NCBI RefSeq assembly: GCF_900114185.1
Contig: NZ_FOSE01000001.1
Coordinates: 955,749 to 1,019,748, forward strand
Length of the DNA stretch: 64,000 nt
Origin: Cellulomonas sp. KH9
Lineage (GTDB): Bacteria > Actinomycetota > Actinomycetes > Actinomycetales > Cellulomonadaceae
Direction: 5' to 3'
Part shown: positions 23,349-32,179 of the stretch, piece by piece
How positions within the stretch are numbered: the stretch's first letter is position 1
Layout: each line of letters opens with the position of its first letter
Notes under the pieces: generated by a model
What the model saw: the letters and a program-made list of their open reading frames with translations, nothing else
Database searches by the model: none
Told to the model about the DNA's origin: nothing
Made by a program: the position numbers and the translations under genes

Positions 23349-25934
23349 TCAGGCCGGCGCGCTCGTGGCGTGGGACAGCACGGTGGTGAGCAGGCGGAGG
23401 GCTGCTGCCTTGTCCAGCGGCTCGTTGGCGTTGCCGCACTTGGGCGACTGCACGCACGCCGGGCAGCCGGTCGCGCACGGGCAGGCGGCGATCGCGTCGC
23501 GCGTCGCGGCCAACCACACCGGCCCGAGCCCGAACCCCCGCTCGGCGAAGCCCGCCCCACCGGGGTGCCCGTCGTGCACGAACACCGTGGCGTGGCCGGT
23601 GTCGGGGTGCACCACCGTCGACAGCCCGCCCAGGTCCCAGCGGTCGCACGTCGCGAGCAGGGGCAGCAGCCCGATCGACGCGTGCTCGGCGGCGTGCAGC
23701 GCGCCCGGCGCGGTCTCCAGTGTCACCCCGGCGGACGCCAGGACCTCCGGCGGGGCGGTCCACCACACCGCGGTGGTCCGCAGCGTCCGCGCCGGCAGGT
23801 CGAGCTCGTGCGTGGACAGCACCTGCAGGTCCGGGATCCGTCGTCGTTGGTAGCCCACCACCTGCGTGGTGACGTCGACCTGCCCGTAGCACCACGTGAC
23901 CGGACCCCAGGCGACCTCGCGCTCGACGTCGACGACCGCCGTCGAGGTGATCCACCGGGCCCATGTGCCGTGGTCGACGTCCCGCCGGGTCGCCAGTGCC
24001 ACGCCGTCGTCGATGTCCAGCTCGTCCACCACGTAGGTCGCCCCGAGGTGCACGTACACCGCGCCCGGGTGGACGGTGGCGTCGGCCGAGGCCGCGTCGA
24101 CCGTGCCCAGCAGGCGTCCCGTCGCCGTCTCGACCACGCGCACCGGCTGACCGCCCGCGCCCCGCAGGTCCGTCATGCGGCTGGCGGGCTCGGCGTGGGT
24201 CCAGTACCACCCCGAGACGCGTCGACGCAGGATGCCGCGCTCGGTGAGCTCCGTGAGCAGCCCGAGCGCGCGGTCACCGAAGAGCTCCAGCTCCTCCGCG
24301 CGCAGCGGACGCTCCGCCGCGGCTGCGCACAGGTGCGGCGCGAGGACGTAGGGGTTGCCGGGGTCGAACACCGTGGCCTCGACCGGGGCGTCGAGCGCCG
24401 CCTCCGGGTGGTGCACGAGGTACGTGTCGAGCGGGTCCTCGCGGGCGACCAGGACGACGAGCCCGTCGGCGCCGGCGCGGCCCGCGCGGCCCGCCTGCTG
24501 CCACAACGACACCCGCGTGCCCGGCCAGCCGGCGATCAGCACGGCGTCGAGGCCGGAGATGTCGACACCGAGCTCGAGGGCGTTGGTGGTCGCCAGCGCC
24601 CGGAGATGACCCGCCCGGATGGCCCGCTCGAGGGCGCGGCGCTCCTCCGGCAGGTAACCACCGCGGTACGACGACACCAGCGACGGCAGCGTCGGGTCGA
24701 CCGCGCCCAGGTGGTCGCGGGTCGCGGCAGCCACGGACTCCGCACCGCGCCGCGACCGCGTGAACGCCAGCACCCGGGCACCCGCTGCGACGAGGTCGGC
24801 GAGCAGGTCCGCCACCTCGGCGGTGGCCGTCCGCCGCGGGTTGTCCCGCGGCAGCGCGACGAGGTCCTCACCGGTGCCCAACGGCCCCGTGCCCTCGGCC
24901 ACCTCGGGCACGACAGGTTGCGCGGTGAGGTCCGGCGGGGTCGCGCCGCCGGACGTCAGGACGTCGGGCGTGGTGTCGTCGTCCCCGGGGTCGGCCGCGT
25001 GCAGGTCGCGCCGCGGCACCGGGACGACCGTCGCCCAGGGGTCCTCGTCGGGCAGCAGCGACGCCCACGGCCCGCCGCTGCCCGGGAGCTCCGGCGGCTG
25101 CCACAGCACGAACGTCTTGCGGCCCGCCGGCGACGTGTCGACCGTGACGGCGTGGACGTCCTGCGCGGCCACGCCCAGGAGCCGTGCGGCGCTCGCGGCG
25201 GGGTCGGACGTCGTCGCGGACGCCAGCACCATCACCGGTGCCGTGCCGTACGCCGCGGCGAGCCGACGCAGCCTCCGCAGCACGAGCGCGACGTGGGCGC
25301 CGAACACACCACGGAACGCGTGGCACTCGTCCACCACGACGAACGCGAGCGACGACATCAGGCGGGACCACTGTGCGTGCGCGGGGAGCAGCGCGAAGTG
25401 CAGGAAGTCGGGGTTGGTGAGGACGACGTCCGCGTGCTCGCGGACCCAGCGACGCTCGTCACGCGACGTGTCGCCGTCGCACGTCGCGACGCGCACGTCA
25501 CGCGTCCCGGACGCGACGAGCAGCCGCTCCAGACCCGCGAGCTGGTCGGCCGCGAGCGCCTTGGTGGGGCTGAGGTAGAGCACGGTGGGGCGGCGACGGG
25601 CCGTCTCGATGCGCCCCGGGTCGAGGAGCGTCCCGGCGGCCCCGCGACGCACGGCCGACAGCGCCGGCAACCAGAAGGCGAGCGACTTGCCCGACCCGGT
25701 CGACGTCGCCAGGACCGTGTGACGGCCCGACCACGCCGCGTCCGCCGCGTCGACCTGGTGCTCCCAGGGTCGCTCGACGCCGAGGACGCGGTAGCCCCGC
25801 ACCAGGTCGGGGTCGGCCCAGTCGGGCCAGTCGGCGCGGGCGCCCTCCCGGGCGGGCAGGTGCCGCACGTGGGTCGCCCTGTCCGCCCGCCGACCACCGG
25901 CGAGCAGCACGTCGAACAGCTCGCCCGGCCCCAC
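23349..25934 (-). CDS. MrfA/Hrq1-type DEAD/DEAH-box helicase with DUF1998 zinc domain
   Basis: The 861-residue superfamily 2 helicase has Walker A ATSTGSGKS near 77-84, DECH at 202-205, a SAT-type motif in LASATTSDPA, and a helicase C domain with QQAGRAGRAG. The C-terminal DUF1998 domain ends with a four-cysteine zinc cluster, CPCATGCPACVQSPKC (about 818-833). Relatives include B. subtilis MrfA (mitomycin adduct repair) and yeast Hrq1, so a DNA-repair role is likely. The GTG start is preceded by GGAGG. The gene converges on the Tad operon, as Rv3649 does in M. tuberculosis. A Gly/Pro-rich insertion of about 90 residues sits between the two helicase domains. Confidence 0.9.
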   Translation of the reverse strand: MGPGELFDVLLAGGRRADRATHVRHLPAREGARADWPDWADPDLVRGYRVLGVERPWEHQVDAADAAWSGRHTVLATSTGSGKSLAFWLPALSAVRRGAAGTLLDPGRIETARRRPTVLYLSPTKALAADQLAGLERLLVASGTRDVRVATCDGDTSRDERRWVREHADVVLTNPDFLHFALLPAHAQWSRLMSSLAFVVVDECHAFRGVFGAHVALVLRRLRRLAAAYGTAPVMVLASATTSDPAASAARLLGVAAQDVHAVTVDTSPAGRKTFVLWQPPELPGSGGPWASLLPDEDPWATVVPVPRRDLHAADPGDDDTTPDVLTSGGATPPDLTAQPVVPEVAEGTGPLGTGEDLVALPRDNPRRTATAEVADLLADLVAAGARVLAFTRSRRGAESVAAATRDHLGAVDPTLPSLVSSYRGGYLPEERRALERAIRAGHLRALATTNALELGVDISGLDAVLIAGWPGTRVSLWQQAGRAGRAGADGLVVLVAREDPLDTYLVHHPEAALDAPVEATVFDPGNPYVLAPHLCAAAAERPLRAEELELFGDRALGLLTELTERGILRRRVSGWYWTHAEPASRMTDLRGAGGQPVRVVETATGRLLGTVDAASADATVHPGAVYVHLGATYVVDELDIDDGVALATRRDVDHGTWARWITSTAVVDVEREVAWGPVTWCYGQVDVTTQVVGYQRRRIPDLQVLSTHELDLPARTLRTTAVWWTAPPEVLASAGVTLETAPGALHAAEHASIGLLPLLATCDRWDLGGLSTVVHPDTGHATVFVHDGHPGGAGFAERGFGLGPVWLAATRDAIAACPCATGCPACVQSPKCGNANEPLDKAAALRLLTTVLSHATSAPA

Positions 25935-26095
25935 CCCCCGATCCTCCCACCCCTGTCGCCCGCACCCGCTGCACCCCGCCCGGGAGCGTGCGACCCGCGC
26001 GCCGCGCCGCGCCCGCCCCTGTCGGTGACCGCCGGGCGGCGGGCCCGCCGGTGGGGCGGGGCGTCGTCGGAGGCGGGGTGGGGGAGGATCGCGGT

Positions 26096-26917
26096 GTGCG
26101 TGTCATCGACCTGAACGCGGACCTCGGCGAGGGGGACGGGCCCTGGCGTCTCGAGCCGTCGGCGGACGACGCGCTGCTCACCCTCGTCTCGAGCGCGAAC
26201 GTCGCCGCGGGGTTCCACGGCGGTGACTCCGCGACGATGGCCGCGACTTGCGCGGCGGCGCTGGCGCGCGGCGTCGCCGTGGGGGCGCACCCGTCGTACG
26301 ACGACCGCGAGGGGTTCGGCCGGCGCCGTCTGGACGTCCGGCCCGAGCTGCTGCGCGCCCAGGTCGCGCACCAGCTCGGCGCGCTCGCTGCGGTGGCCCG
26401 GTCGGTCGGTGCACGCGTGACGCACGTCAAGCCGCACGGTGCCCTCTACAACGCGGTGGTGCACGACGAGGCGCAGGCCCGCGCCGTCGTCGAGGCGGTG
26501 CTCGCGGTCGACCCCGCACTGGCCGTGCTGGGCCTGCCGGGCTCCCGCGTGCACGCGGTCGCGCGCGCCGCCGGGCTCCGCGTCGTCACCGAGGCCTTCG
26601 TCGACCGTGGGTACGCGCCCGACGGCACGCTGGTCCCGCGTGACCGGCCCGGTGCCCTGGTCACGGACCCTCAGGCCGCTGCCGCCCGCGCCGTGCAGAT
26701 GGCGGTCCAGGGGACCGTCACGGCCGTCGACGGCACGGTCGTCCGCGTCGACGCGCTGTCGCTCTGCCTGCACTCCGACACCCCCGGAGCCGTGGCCATC
26801 GCGACGGCCGTGCGCGCCGCGCTGGACGCCGCGGGCGTCGAGGTCCGGCCGTTCCGTGCGGCGGGGGACGTGCCGCCGCCGGGCGGCGCGGCTCGCGGCG
26901 AGGGGCCAGCACGGTGA
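26096..26917 (+). CDS. pxpA: 5-oxoprolinase subunit A (LamB/YcsF family)
   Basis: The 273-residue protein carries the LamB/YcsF landmarks IDLNADLGEGDGPW at the start, then SSANVAAGFHGGD, GAHPSYDDREGFGRR and THVKPHGALYN. With PxpB and PxpC it cleaves 5-oxoproline to glutamate using ATP, removing a by-product that forms spontaneously from glutamine and glutathione-like compounds. The GTG start has GGAGG nine bases upstream. Its stop overlaps the fused pxpBC gene by 4 bases. Confidence 0.93.
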   Translation: MRVIDLNADLGEGDGPWRLEPSADDALLTLVSSANVAAGFHGGDSATMAATCAAALARGVAVGAHPSYDDREGFGRRRLDVRPELLRAQVAHQLGALAAVARSVGARVTHVKPHGALYNAVVHDEAQARAVVEAVLAVDPALAVLGLPGSRVHAVARAAGLRVVTEAFVDRGYAPDGTLVPRDRPGALVTDPQAAAARAVQMAVQGTVTAVDGTVVRVDALSLCLHSDTPGAVAIATAVRAALDAAGVEVRPFRAAGDVPPPGGAARGEGPAR

Positions 26918-28917
26918 GCCGTGCCGCCGGGAGGGACGTGCCCGGGACGGAACCGCCCGGCACGGACGTGCCCGGCACGGAATCGCCCGGCACGGACCCG
27001 AGAGGCCGCAGCCCCCGGGTCCTCCCGTGCGGTGAGGACGCGGTCCTCGTCGAGCTCGCGGACCTCGACGCCGTGTCCGACCTCGCGGAGGTGCTCCGGA
27101 CGGACCCGCCGCCCGGCGTGGTGGACGTCGTGCCCGCGGCGCGCACGGTCCTCGTGCGCGGGGACGTGCGGCGTCGCGCGGCGTGGCTGGCGGCCGTGAC
27201 CCGCGCCGCGGCCGCCGGGCCGCCCGCTGATCGCCCCGGCGACGGATCCGCCGCGGTCGACGACCCGACCGGTCGGGTCGTCGACATCCCGGTCGTCTAC
27301 GACGGGCCCGACCTGGTGCAGGTCGCACGCGAGACCGGTCTGTCCGTCGAGGAGGTGGTCGCGCGGCACCTCGCAGGCGGTCCCGGCGGGTACCGCGTCG
27401 CGTTCGGCGGGTTCGCCCCCGGGTTCGCGTACGTGGTGGGTGTCGACCCGCGGTTGCACGTCCCACGCCTCACGACGCCCCGCACCCGCGTGCCGGCGGG
27501 TGCCGTCGCCCTCGCGGGCGACTACACCGCGGTCTACCCGGCGGCGTCGCCCGGCGGCTGGCGGCTGCTGGGCACGACGTCCGTCGCGATGTTCGACGTC
27601 GGCCGCGGGCGGGACGCGGCGGCGTTGCTGAGGCCGGGCGACGTCGTGCGGTTCACGCCCTCCCCGGCCCTCCCACGCGCCGTCGCGGCGCCACGCGCCG
27701 CGCCACCGTCGGCCCCACCCCGCGCCCCGGACCGCACCGTCTCCCCGCCCTCACCGGTCGCCTCGCCCCCACCGGTCGCCTCGCCCCCACCGGTCGCCTC
27801 GCCCCCACCGGTCGCCTCGCCCTCACCGCTCTCCTCGCCCTCGCCCGTCGCCCCGTCCCCACCGGTCATCTCGTTCCGGGCCGCCGGCACGACCTCGTCC
27901 GTCATCTCGGTCCCGGCCGTCACCTCCGCCGCGGGCGCACCGGTGGTGACGGTGCTCGCCACCGGACCGCTGCTCCTGCTGCAGGACCTCGGTCGGCCGG
28001 GACTGGCGGCGGTCGGGGTGCCGCGCTCCGGCGCCGCCGACCCGGACGCGCTGCGGCGCGCGAACCGGCTCGTCGGCAACAGGCCGTCCGCGGCGGGGCT
28101 CGAGGTCGTGCTGGGTGGCCTGGTGCTGCGGTGCGCGGCGACCACGGCCCTCGCCCTGACCGGTGCGCCGGTGGCCGCCGACCTCGACGGGACGCCCGTG
28201 CCGCACGGTGCGGCGGTCCGCGCACCCGCGGGCGCCGTGCTGCGGCTCGGGTCACCGCCCGCGGGCCTGCGCACCTGGGTGGCGGTGCGTGGGGGCCTGG
28301 CCGTGCCCGCCGTGCTCGGGTCGCGCTCCGCGGACGTGCTGTCGGGGCTCGGGCCGGCGGCGGTGCGGCCGGGGGACGTGCTGCCGCTGGGGGACGACGT
28401 CGACGGTCTGCCGGAGCTGCCGCTGCCGGACGGTCCCGTCCCCGGCGTCGAGGTCCCCGGCGTCGAGGTCCCCGGTGTCGACGTCCCCGGTGTCGAGATC
28501 CCCGGTGCCGAGGTCCGGGCTGCCGAGGGGCCGGGTGTCGAGGTCCCCGGTCCCGTCCTGCTCCCGGCGTCGGACGGTCCCCGGCTGGACCACCTCGACG
28601 CACGCGGCCGCGCGGCCCTGTGGGGGACGGTCTGGGACGTGTCGCCCGCGAGCAACCGGGTCGCCGTCCGGCTGGCGGGTGCGCCGCTGACGCGCCGGGC
28701 GCTCGGGGAGCCGCCCTCCGAGGGGCTGGTCGCCGGGGCCGTCCAGGTGCCGCCCGACGGGCAGCCGGTGGTGTTCGGGGCGGACCACCCCGTGACGGGT
28801 GGCTACCCGGTGGTCGCGGTGCTGACGCGCGAGGGCCGGGCACGTGCGGCGCAGCTGCGCCCGGGGCAGCAGGTGCGCCTGACGAGAACGGGCGTCCCGC
28901 CGCAGCATCCCGCGTGA
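26914..28917 (+). CDS. pxpBC: 5-oxoprolinase subunits B and C fused in one protein
   Basis: The 667-residue protein joins PxpB (about 38-248; GGPGGYRVAFGGFAPGFAYV and RVPAGAVALAGDYTAVYP) to PxpC (about 345-660; LLLLQDLGRPGLAAVGVPRSGAAD-type sequence, ANRLVGNRPSAAGLEVVLGG, GAVQVPPDGQPVV, HPVTGGYPV). The domains match allophanate-hydrolase subunit 1 and 2 folds. It is unusual in carrying three low-complexity tracts: PGTD/PGTE pentapeptides at residues 10-29, a PPVAS linker around 280-310, and VPGVE pentapeptides at 510-534 inside PxpC. All are matched by DNA tandem repeats. Fusions of B and C are known; the internal tract may be a surface loop that tolerates expansion. Confidence 0.9.
   Translation: MSRAAGRDVPGTEPPGTDVPGTESPGTDPRGRSPRVLPCGEDAVLVELADLDAVSDLAEVLRTDPPPGVVDVVPAARTVLVRGDVRRRAAWLAAVTRAAAAGPPADRPGDGSAAVDDPTGRVVDIPVVYDGPDLVQVARETGLSVEEVVARHLAGGPGGYRVAFGGFAPGFAYVVGVDPRLHVPRLTTPRTRVPAGAVALAGDYTAVYPAASPGGWRLLGTTSVAMFDVGRGRDAAALLRPGDVVRFTPSPALPRAVAAPRAAPPSAPPRAPDRTVSPPSPVASPPPVASPPPVASPPPVASPSPLSSPSPVAPSPPVISFRAAGTTSSVISVPAVTSAAGAPVVTVLATGPLLLLQDLGRPGLAAVGVPRSGAADPDALRRANRLVGNRPSAAGLEVVLGGLVLRCAATTALALTGAPVAADLDGTPVPHGAAVRAPAGAVLRLGSPPAGLRTWVAVRGGLAVPAVLGSRSADVLSGLGPAAVRPGDVLPLGDDVDGLPELPLPDGPVPGVEVPGVEVPGVDVPGVEIPGAEVRAAEGPGVEVPGPVLLPASDGPRLDHLDARGRAALWGTVWDVSPASNRVAVRLAGAPLTRRALGEPPSEGLVAGAVQVPPDGQPVVFGADHPVTGGYPVVAVLTREGRARAAQLRPGQQVRLTRTGVPPQHPA
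26941..27000 (+). repeat. Four 15-bp tandem repeats in pxpBC 5' end
   Basis: Four copies of a unit close to CCCGGCACGGACGTG encode Pro-Gly-Thr-Glu/Asp-x pentapeptides near the protein N-terminus. Confidence 0.85.
27753..27842 (+). repeat. Five 18-bp tandem repeats in the pxpB-pxpC linker
   Basis: Five copies of ACCGGTCGCCTCGCCCCC, the last two slightly changed, encode a PVASPP-like linker between the two subunit domains. Confidence 0.9.
28441..28515 (+). repeat. Five 15-bp tandem repeats inside pxpC
   Basis: Five copies of a unit close to CCCGGTGTCGAGGTC encode PGVEV-type pentapeptides, followed by degenerate copies up to about 28560. Confidence 0.9.
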
Positions 28918-28950
28918 CCAGGGACGACGTCGTCGACACGCGCGTCGAGC

Positions 28951-28969
28951 GTAGGTAAGGCTGTGCTAA
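28951..28969 (+). promoter_or_regulatory. IdeR/DtxR-type iron box
   Basis: GTAGGTAAGGCTGTGCTAA matches 14 of 19 positions of the DtxR/IdeR consensus TTAGGTTAGGCTAACCTAA. It lies 52 bases upstream of the binding-lipoprotein ATG and would repress the iron island under iron-replete conditions. Confidence 0.65.
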
Positions 28970-29021
28970 GTTCTCGCCTGCTGCGGCTCGTCCGCCGTCG
29001 TCCCCCTCCCGAGGAGCACAG

Positions 29022-30032
29022 GTGAAGCACGTCCGTCCCCGCACCGTCCTGGCCGCGCTCGCGGTGACCGTCGCGCTCGCCCTGTCGGGCTGCAGCGCGT
29101 CGTCCTCGGCGGCACCGGCCGCCTCGGCCCCGGCGAGCGCCGGCGCCGAGGACGCGTCGTGGCCCCGCACGGTCACCCACGAGCAGGGCGAGCTCACGCT
29201 CGACGCCGCGCCGCAGCGGATCGTGTCGACGACGCCGTCGGTGACCGGCACGCTCCTGGCGATCGGTGCCCCCGTCGTGGCGAGCGCCGCGACCGCGCCG
29301 GGCACGGCCGTCGCGGACGAGGACGGGTTCTTCCGCCAGTGGGGCGACGTGGCGCGCGAGCGCGGCGTCGAGGTGCTCTACCCGAACCTCGAGCTCGACC
29401 TCGAGGCGATCATCAGCGCGGAGCCCGACCTGGTCGTCGTCTCCACGTCGGGCGCCGACTCCGTGCTCGACCAGTACGAGCAGATCGCGGAGCTGTTCCC
29501 GACGGTCGTCGTCAACTACTCGGACAAGTCGTGGCAGGACCTGGCCACCGACCTCGGGGAGATCACCGGTCACGAGGACGGCGCCGCCGACGCGATCGCC
29601 GACTTCGACGCGTACGTCGCCGAGGCCGCCGACTCCCTGACCGTGCCGGACGGTCCGGTGTCCGTTGTCTCCTACAACGGCCCCACCGACGACTCGGCGG
29701 TCGCCAAGGAGACGTCCCCCTGGGCGGGCATCCTGGGTGACCTGGGCCTCGAGGTCGTCGGCGCCCCCGACGCGCTCGACACCTCCGACCAGGTGCGCCA
29801 GGACGTCGCGTGGGTCTCCTTCGAGAACCTCACCGCGGCGATCACCGGGACGCAGGTGTGGCTGCTGTCGGGCACCCCCGACGACGTCGCCGAGCTCACC
29901 GCGGAGCCGACCCTGCAGAACCTGGAGGCGGTGACCACCGGCCAGGTGTTCGACCTGGGTCCGACCTCGTTCCGCCTCGACTACTACAGCGCGACCGCGC
30001 TGGTGGACACCGTCGTCGGGCACCTGGGCTGA
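29022..30032 (+). CDS. Fe(III)-siderophore-binding lipoprotein (FepB-like)
   Basis: The 336-residue lipoprotein has a signal peptide with lipobox LSGC (Cys24) and a periplasmic-binding-protein type III fold: APQRIVSTTPSVTGTLLAIG, AEPDLVVVSTSGAD and VVGHLG at the end. The SVTGTLLAIG segment resembles FepB-type enterobactin binders more than FecB or FhuD types. It would deliver a ferric siderophore, probably of the catecholate kind given the Fes-like esterase downstream, to the two permeases. GAGGAG precedes the ATG. It is the first gene of the iron operon, with the iron box just upstream. Confidence 0.88.
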   Translation: MKHVRPRTVLAALAVTVALALSGCSASSSAAPAASAPASAGAEDASWPRTVTHEQGELTLDAAPQRIVSTTPSVTGTLLAIGAPVVASAATAPGTAVADEDGFFRQWGDVARERGVEVLYPNLELDLEAIISAEPDLVVVSTSGADSVLDQYEQIAELFPTVVVNYSDKSWQDLATDLGEITGHEDGAADAIADFDAYVAEAADSLTVPDGPVSVVSYNGPTDDSAVAKETSPWAGILGDLGLEVVGAPDALDTSDQVRQDVAWVSFENLTAAITGTQVWLLSGTPDDVAELTAEPTLQNLEAVTTGQVFDLGPTSFRLDYYSATALVDTVVGHLG

Positions 30033-30039
30033 CCGACCC

Positions 30040-31089
30040 GTGCCCGTCGCGTCCGCCGCGCCGCAGCGCACCAGCCCGGCGCCGACCACCGGTCGGCGCC
30101 GGGCCGCGCTGGTGCTCACCGGTGCCCTGCTGCTGCTGCTGCTCACCGCGGCGAGCCTGGCGCTGGGGTCGCGCACCGTCCCCCTGCACGAGACGTGGGC
30201 GGCGTTCACGGCGTACGACGCGACCAACGACCTGCACCTGGTCGTGCGGGAGCTGCGGGTGCCACGCACCGCGCTGGTGCTGCTGGTCGGTGTGGCCCTG
30301 GGGCTGTCGGGTGCCGTCCTGCAGGCCGTCACGCGCAACCCGCTGGCCGAGCCCGGGCTGCTGGGGGTGAGCGGCGGCGCCGCGGCCGCGATCGTCGTGG
30401 GCATCGCCTTCTTCGGTGCCACGACGGTCGCGGGCTACGTCTGGTTCGGGTTCGCCGGCGCCGGCGCCGCGGCGGTCGCCGTGTTCCTGCTGGGCCGGGC
30501 GCACGACGCCGGCACCAACCCGGTGCGCCTGGTGCTGGCCGGCGCCGCGCTGTCGATCGTGCTGGCCGCGCTGACCCACCTGGTCGTGCTGAACACCGGC
30601 GACCGGGTGCTGCAGGCCCTGCGGCAGTGGATGACCGGGTCGTTCCAGGGCCGCGGGGCCGAGGTGGTGCCCGTGGTCGCCGGGGCTGTGCTCGTCGGTG
30701 CGCTCGTGTGCGTCGCGGTCGCGCCCGGCCTCAACGCGATGAGTCTGGGCCAGGACCTCGCGACGGCGCTCGGGCTGGACCTGCGCCGCACCGTCGTGCT
30801 CGCCACGGTCGCGGTGCTGGTGCTCGCCGGGGCGGCGACGGCAGCGGCCGGCCCGGTCGCGTTCCTCGGCCTGGCGGCGCCCCACGCGGCGCGCCTCGTC
30901 GTGGGCCCCGACCAGCGACGCGTGCTGCCGGCGTCCGCCATGGCGGCGACGGTCCTGCTGCTGGTGGCCGACGTCGCCGGGCGGCTGGTGGACCACCCGC
31001 AGGAGGTCGGGGCCGGGGTCATGGCCGCACTCGTGGGCGGGCCGGTGTTCGTCGCGCTGGCGCGCCGACGCAGGTTCGTGCGCCTGTGA
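30040..31089 (+). CDS. Fe-siderophore ABC permease (FecCD family), first
   Basis: The 349-residue protein is a multi-helix FecCD-family permease. Landmarks include LRVPRTALVLLVGVALGLSGAVLQ-type sequence, TRNPLAEPGLLGVSGGAA and the coupling region GPVAFLGLAAPHAARL. It starts at GTG 7 bases after the lipoprotein stop and overlaps the second permease by 4 bases. It forms the heterodimeric transmembrane channel with that protein. Confidence 0.92.
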   Translation: MPVASAAPQRTSPAPTTGRRRAALVLTGALLLLLLTAASLALGSRTVPLHETWAAFTAYDATNDLHLVVRELRVPRTALVLLVGVALGLSGAVLQAVTRNPLAEPGLLGVSGGAAAAIVVGIAFFGATTVAGYVWFGFAGAGAAAVAVFLLGRAHDAGTNPVRLVLAGAALSIVLAALTHLVVLNTGDRVLQALRQWMTGSFQGRGAEVVPVVAGAVLVGALVCVAVAPGLNAMSLGQDLATALGLDLRRTVVLATVAVLVLAGAATAAAGPVAFLGLAAPHAARLVVGPDQRRVLPASAMAATVLLLVADVAGRLVDHPQEVGAGVMAALVGGPVFVALARRRRFVRL

Positions 31090-32153
31090 CGACCACGCCC
31101 GCCCCCGCCGGCACGGCCACCGCTGCCGCGCCCTCGGTCACCCTGCGCCGCGGGGCCCTGTCCTGGCGCCTGCACCCGCGCACCGTGACCGTCTGCGTGC
31201 TGCTCGGCGTGCTGCTGCTGGGCGTCGCGGTCCTGGCCCTGGGCACCGGCTCGCTCGCGCTGTCCCCGGCGCGCGTCGTGGACGTCCTGCTGGGGCGCGG
31301 CGACACGACGGCGAGCACGGTCGTCACCCGCATCCGTGCGCCGCGCGTGCTGACCGGGATCCTGGTCGGCGCCTGCCTGGGCGTCGCCGGTGCGGTGCTG
31401 CAGTCGCTGTCGCGCAACCCGCTGGGCTCCCCGGACGTCATCGGGTTCACCGCGGGCGCCGCGACCGGGGCGGTCGTGCAGATCGTCCTGGTGGGCGCGG
31501 GGCCGGGGGCGACGGCGGCGGCCGCGGTCGGCGCGGGCGTGCTCACCGCGCTCGTCGTGTACGGGCTGTCGGTCCGCCGCCGCGTGAGCGGGTCGTCGCG
31601 CATCGTCCTGGTGGGCATCGGGGTCGGCGCCGTCCTCGAGGCGGTGACCAGCCTGGTGATGTCCCGCGGCGACATCGACGACGTGACCGGTGCGCAGGTC
31701 TGGCTCGCCGGCTCGGTGAACGGGCGGACGTGGGACCACGTCACCACCGTGGCCGTCGCCCTCGTGGTCGTGCTGCCCGTGGTGCTGGCGCACGCCCGGC
31801 ACCTCGACCTCCTGGCGATGGGCGACGACACCGCCCAGCAGCTCGGTGCGCGGGTCGAGCGCACCCGCCTGGTGCTGGTGCTGGCGTCGGTGACGCTCGC
31901 CGCGGCCGCGACCGCGGCGGCCGGCCCCATCGCGTTCGTCGCGCTGGGGGCACCGCAGCTGGTGCTGCGCCTGACGCGTTCCACGCGGGTGCCCGTGCTG
32001 TCAGCGGGCCTCCTGGGGGCCCTGCTGCTCGTGACCACCGACCTGGTGACCCAGCGACTGCCGTTCGCGGCCGCCGTGCCGATCGGGCTGATGACCGGCC
32101 TGCTCGGAGGCGTCTACCTGCTGTGGCTGCTGACCCGGTCCGGGAGGATCTGA
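31086..32153 (+). CDS. Fe-siderophore ABC permease (FecCD family), second
   Basis: The 355-residue permease shows RIRAPRVLTGILVGACLGVA, SLSRNPLGSPDVIGFTAGAA and the coupling region AGPIAFVALGAPQLVLRLTR, all typical of FepG-like proteins. The GTG start overlaps the first permease by 4 bases. About 40 N-terminal residues are Ala/Thr-rich and cytoplasmic. Confidence 0.92.
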   Translation: MTTTPAPAGTATAAAPSVTLRRGALSWRLHPRTVTVCVLLGVLLLGVAVLALGTGSLALSPARVVDVLLGRGDTTASTVVTRIRAPRVLTGILVGACLGVAGAVLQSLSRNPLGSPDVIGFTAGAATGAVVQIVLVGAGPGATAAAAVGAGVLTALVVYGLSVRRRVSGSSRIVLVGIGVGAVLEAVTSLVMSRGDIDDVTGAQVWLAGSVNGRTWDHVTTVAVALVVVLPVVLAHARHLDLLAMGDDTAQQLGARVERTRLVLVLASVTLAAAATAAAGPIAFVALGAPQLVLRLTRSTRVPVLSAGLLGALLLVTTDLVTQRLPFAAAVPIGLMTGLLGGVYLLWLLTRSGRI

Positions 32154-32179
32154 CCCGTGCCGCCCGACGAGAGGACCCC

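Noticed and set aside
23349-26114. Long C-terminal extension of the TadG-like protein
   Set aside because: The extension is the complement of the helicase gene and shows no domain; I kept only the conserved N-terminal part as a gene.
27753-27842. Repeats as a CRISPR array
   Set aside because: Units are contiguous, 15-18 bp, in frame within a gene and without spacers; the same holds for the arrays at 26941, 28441 and 53716.
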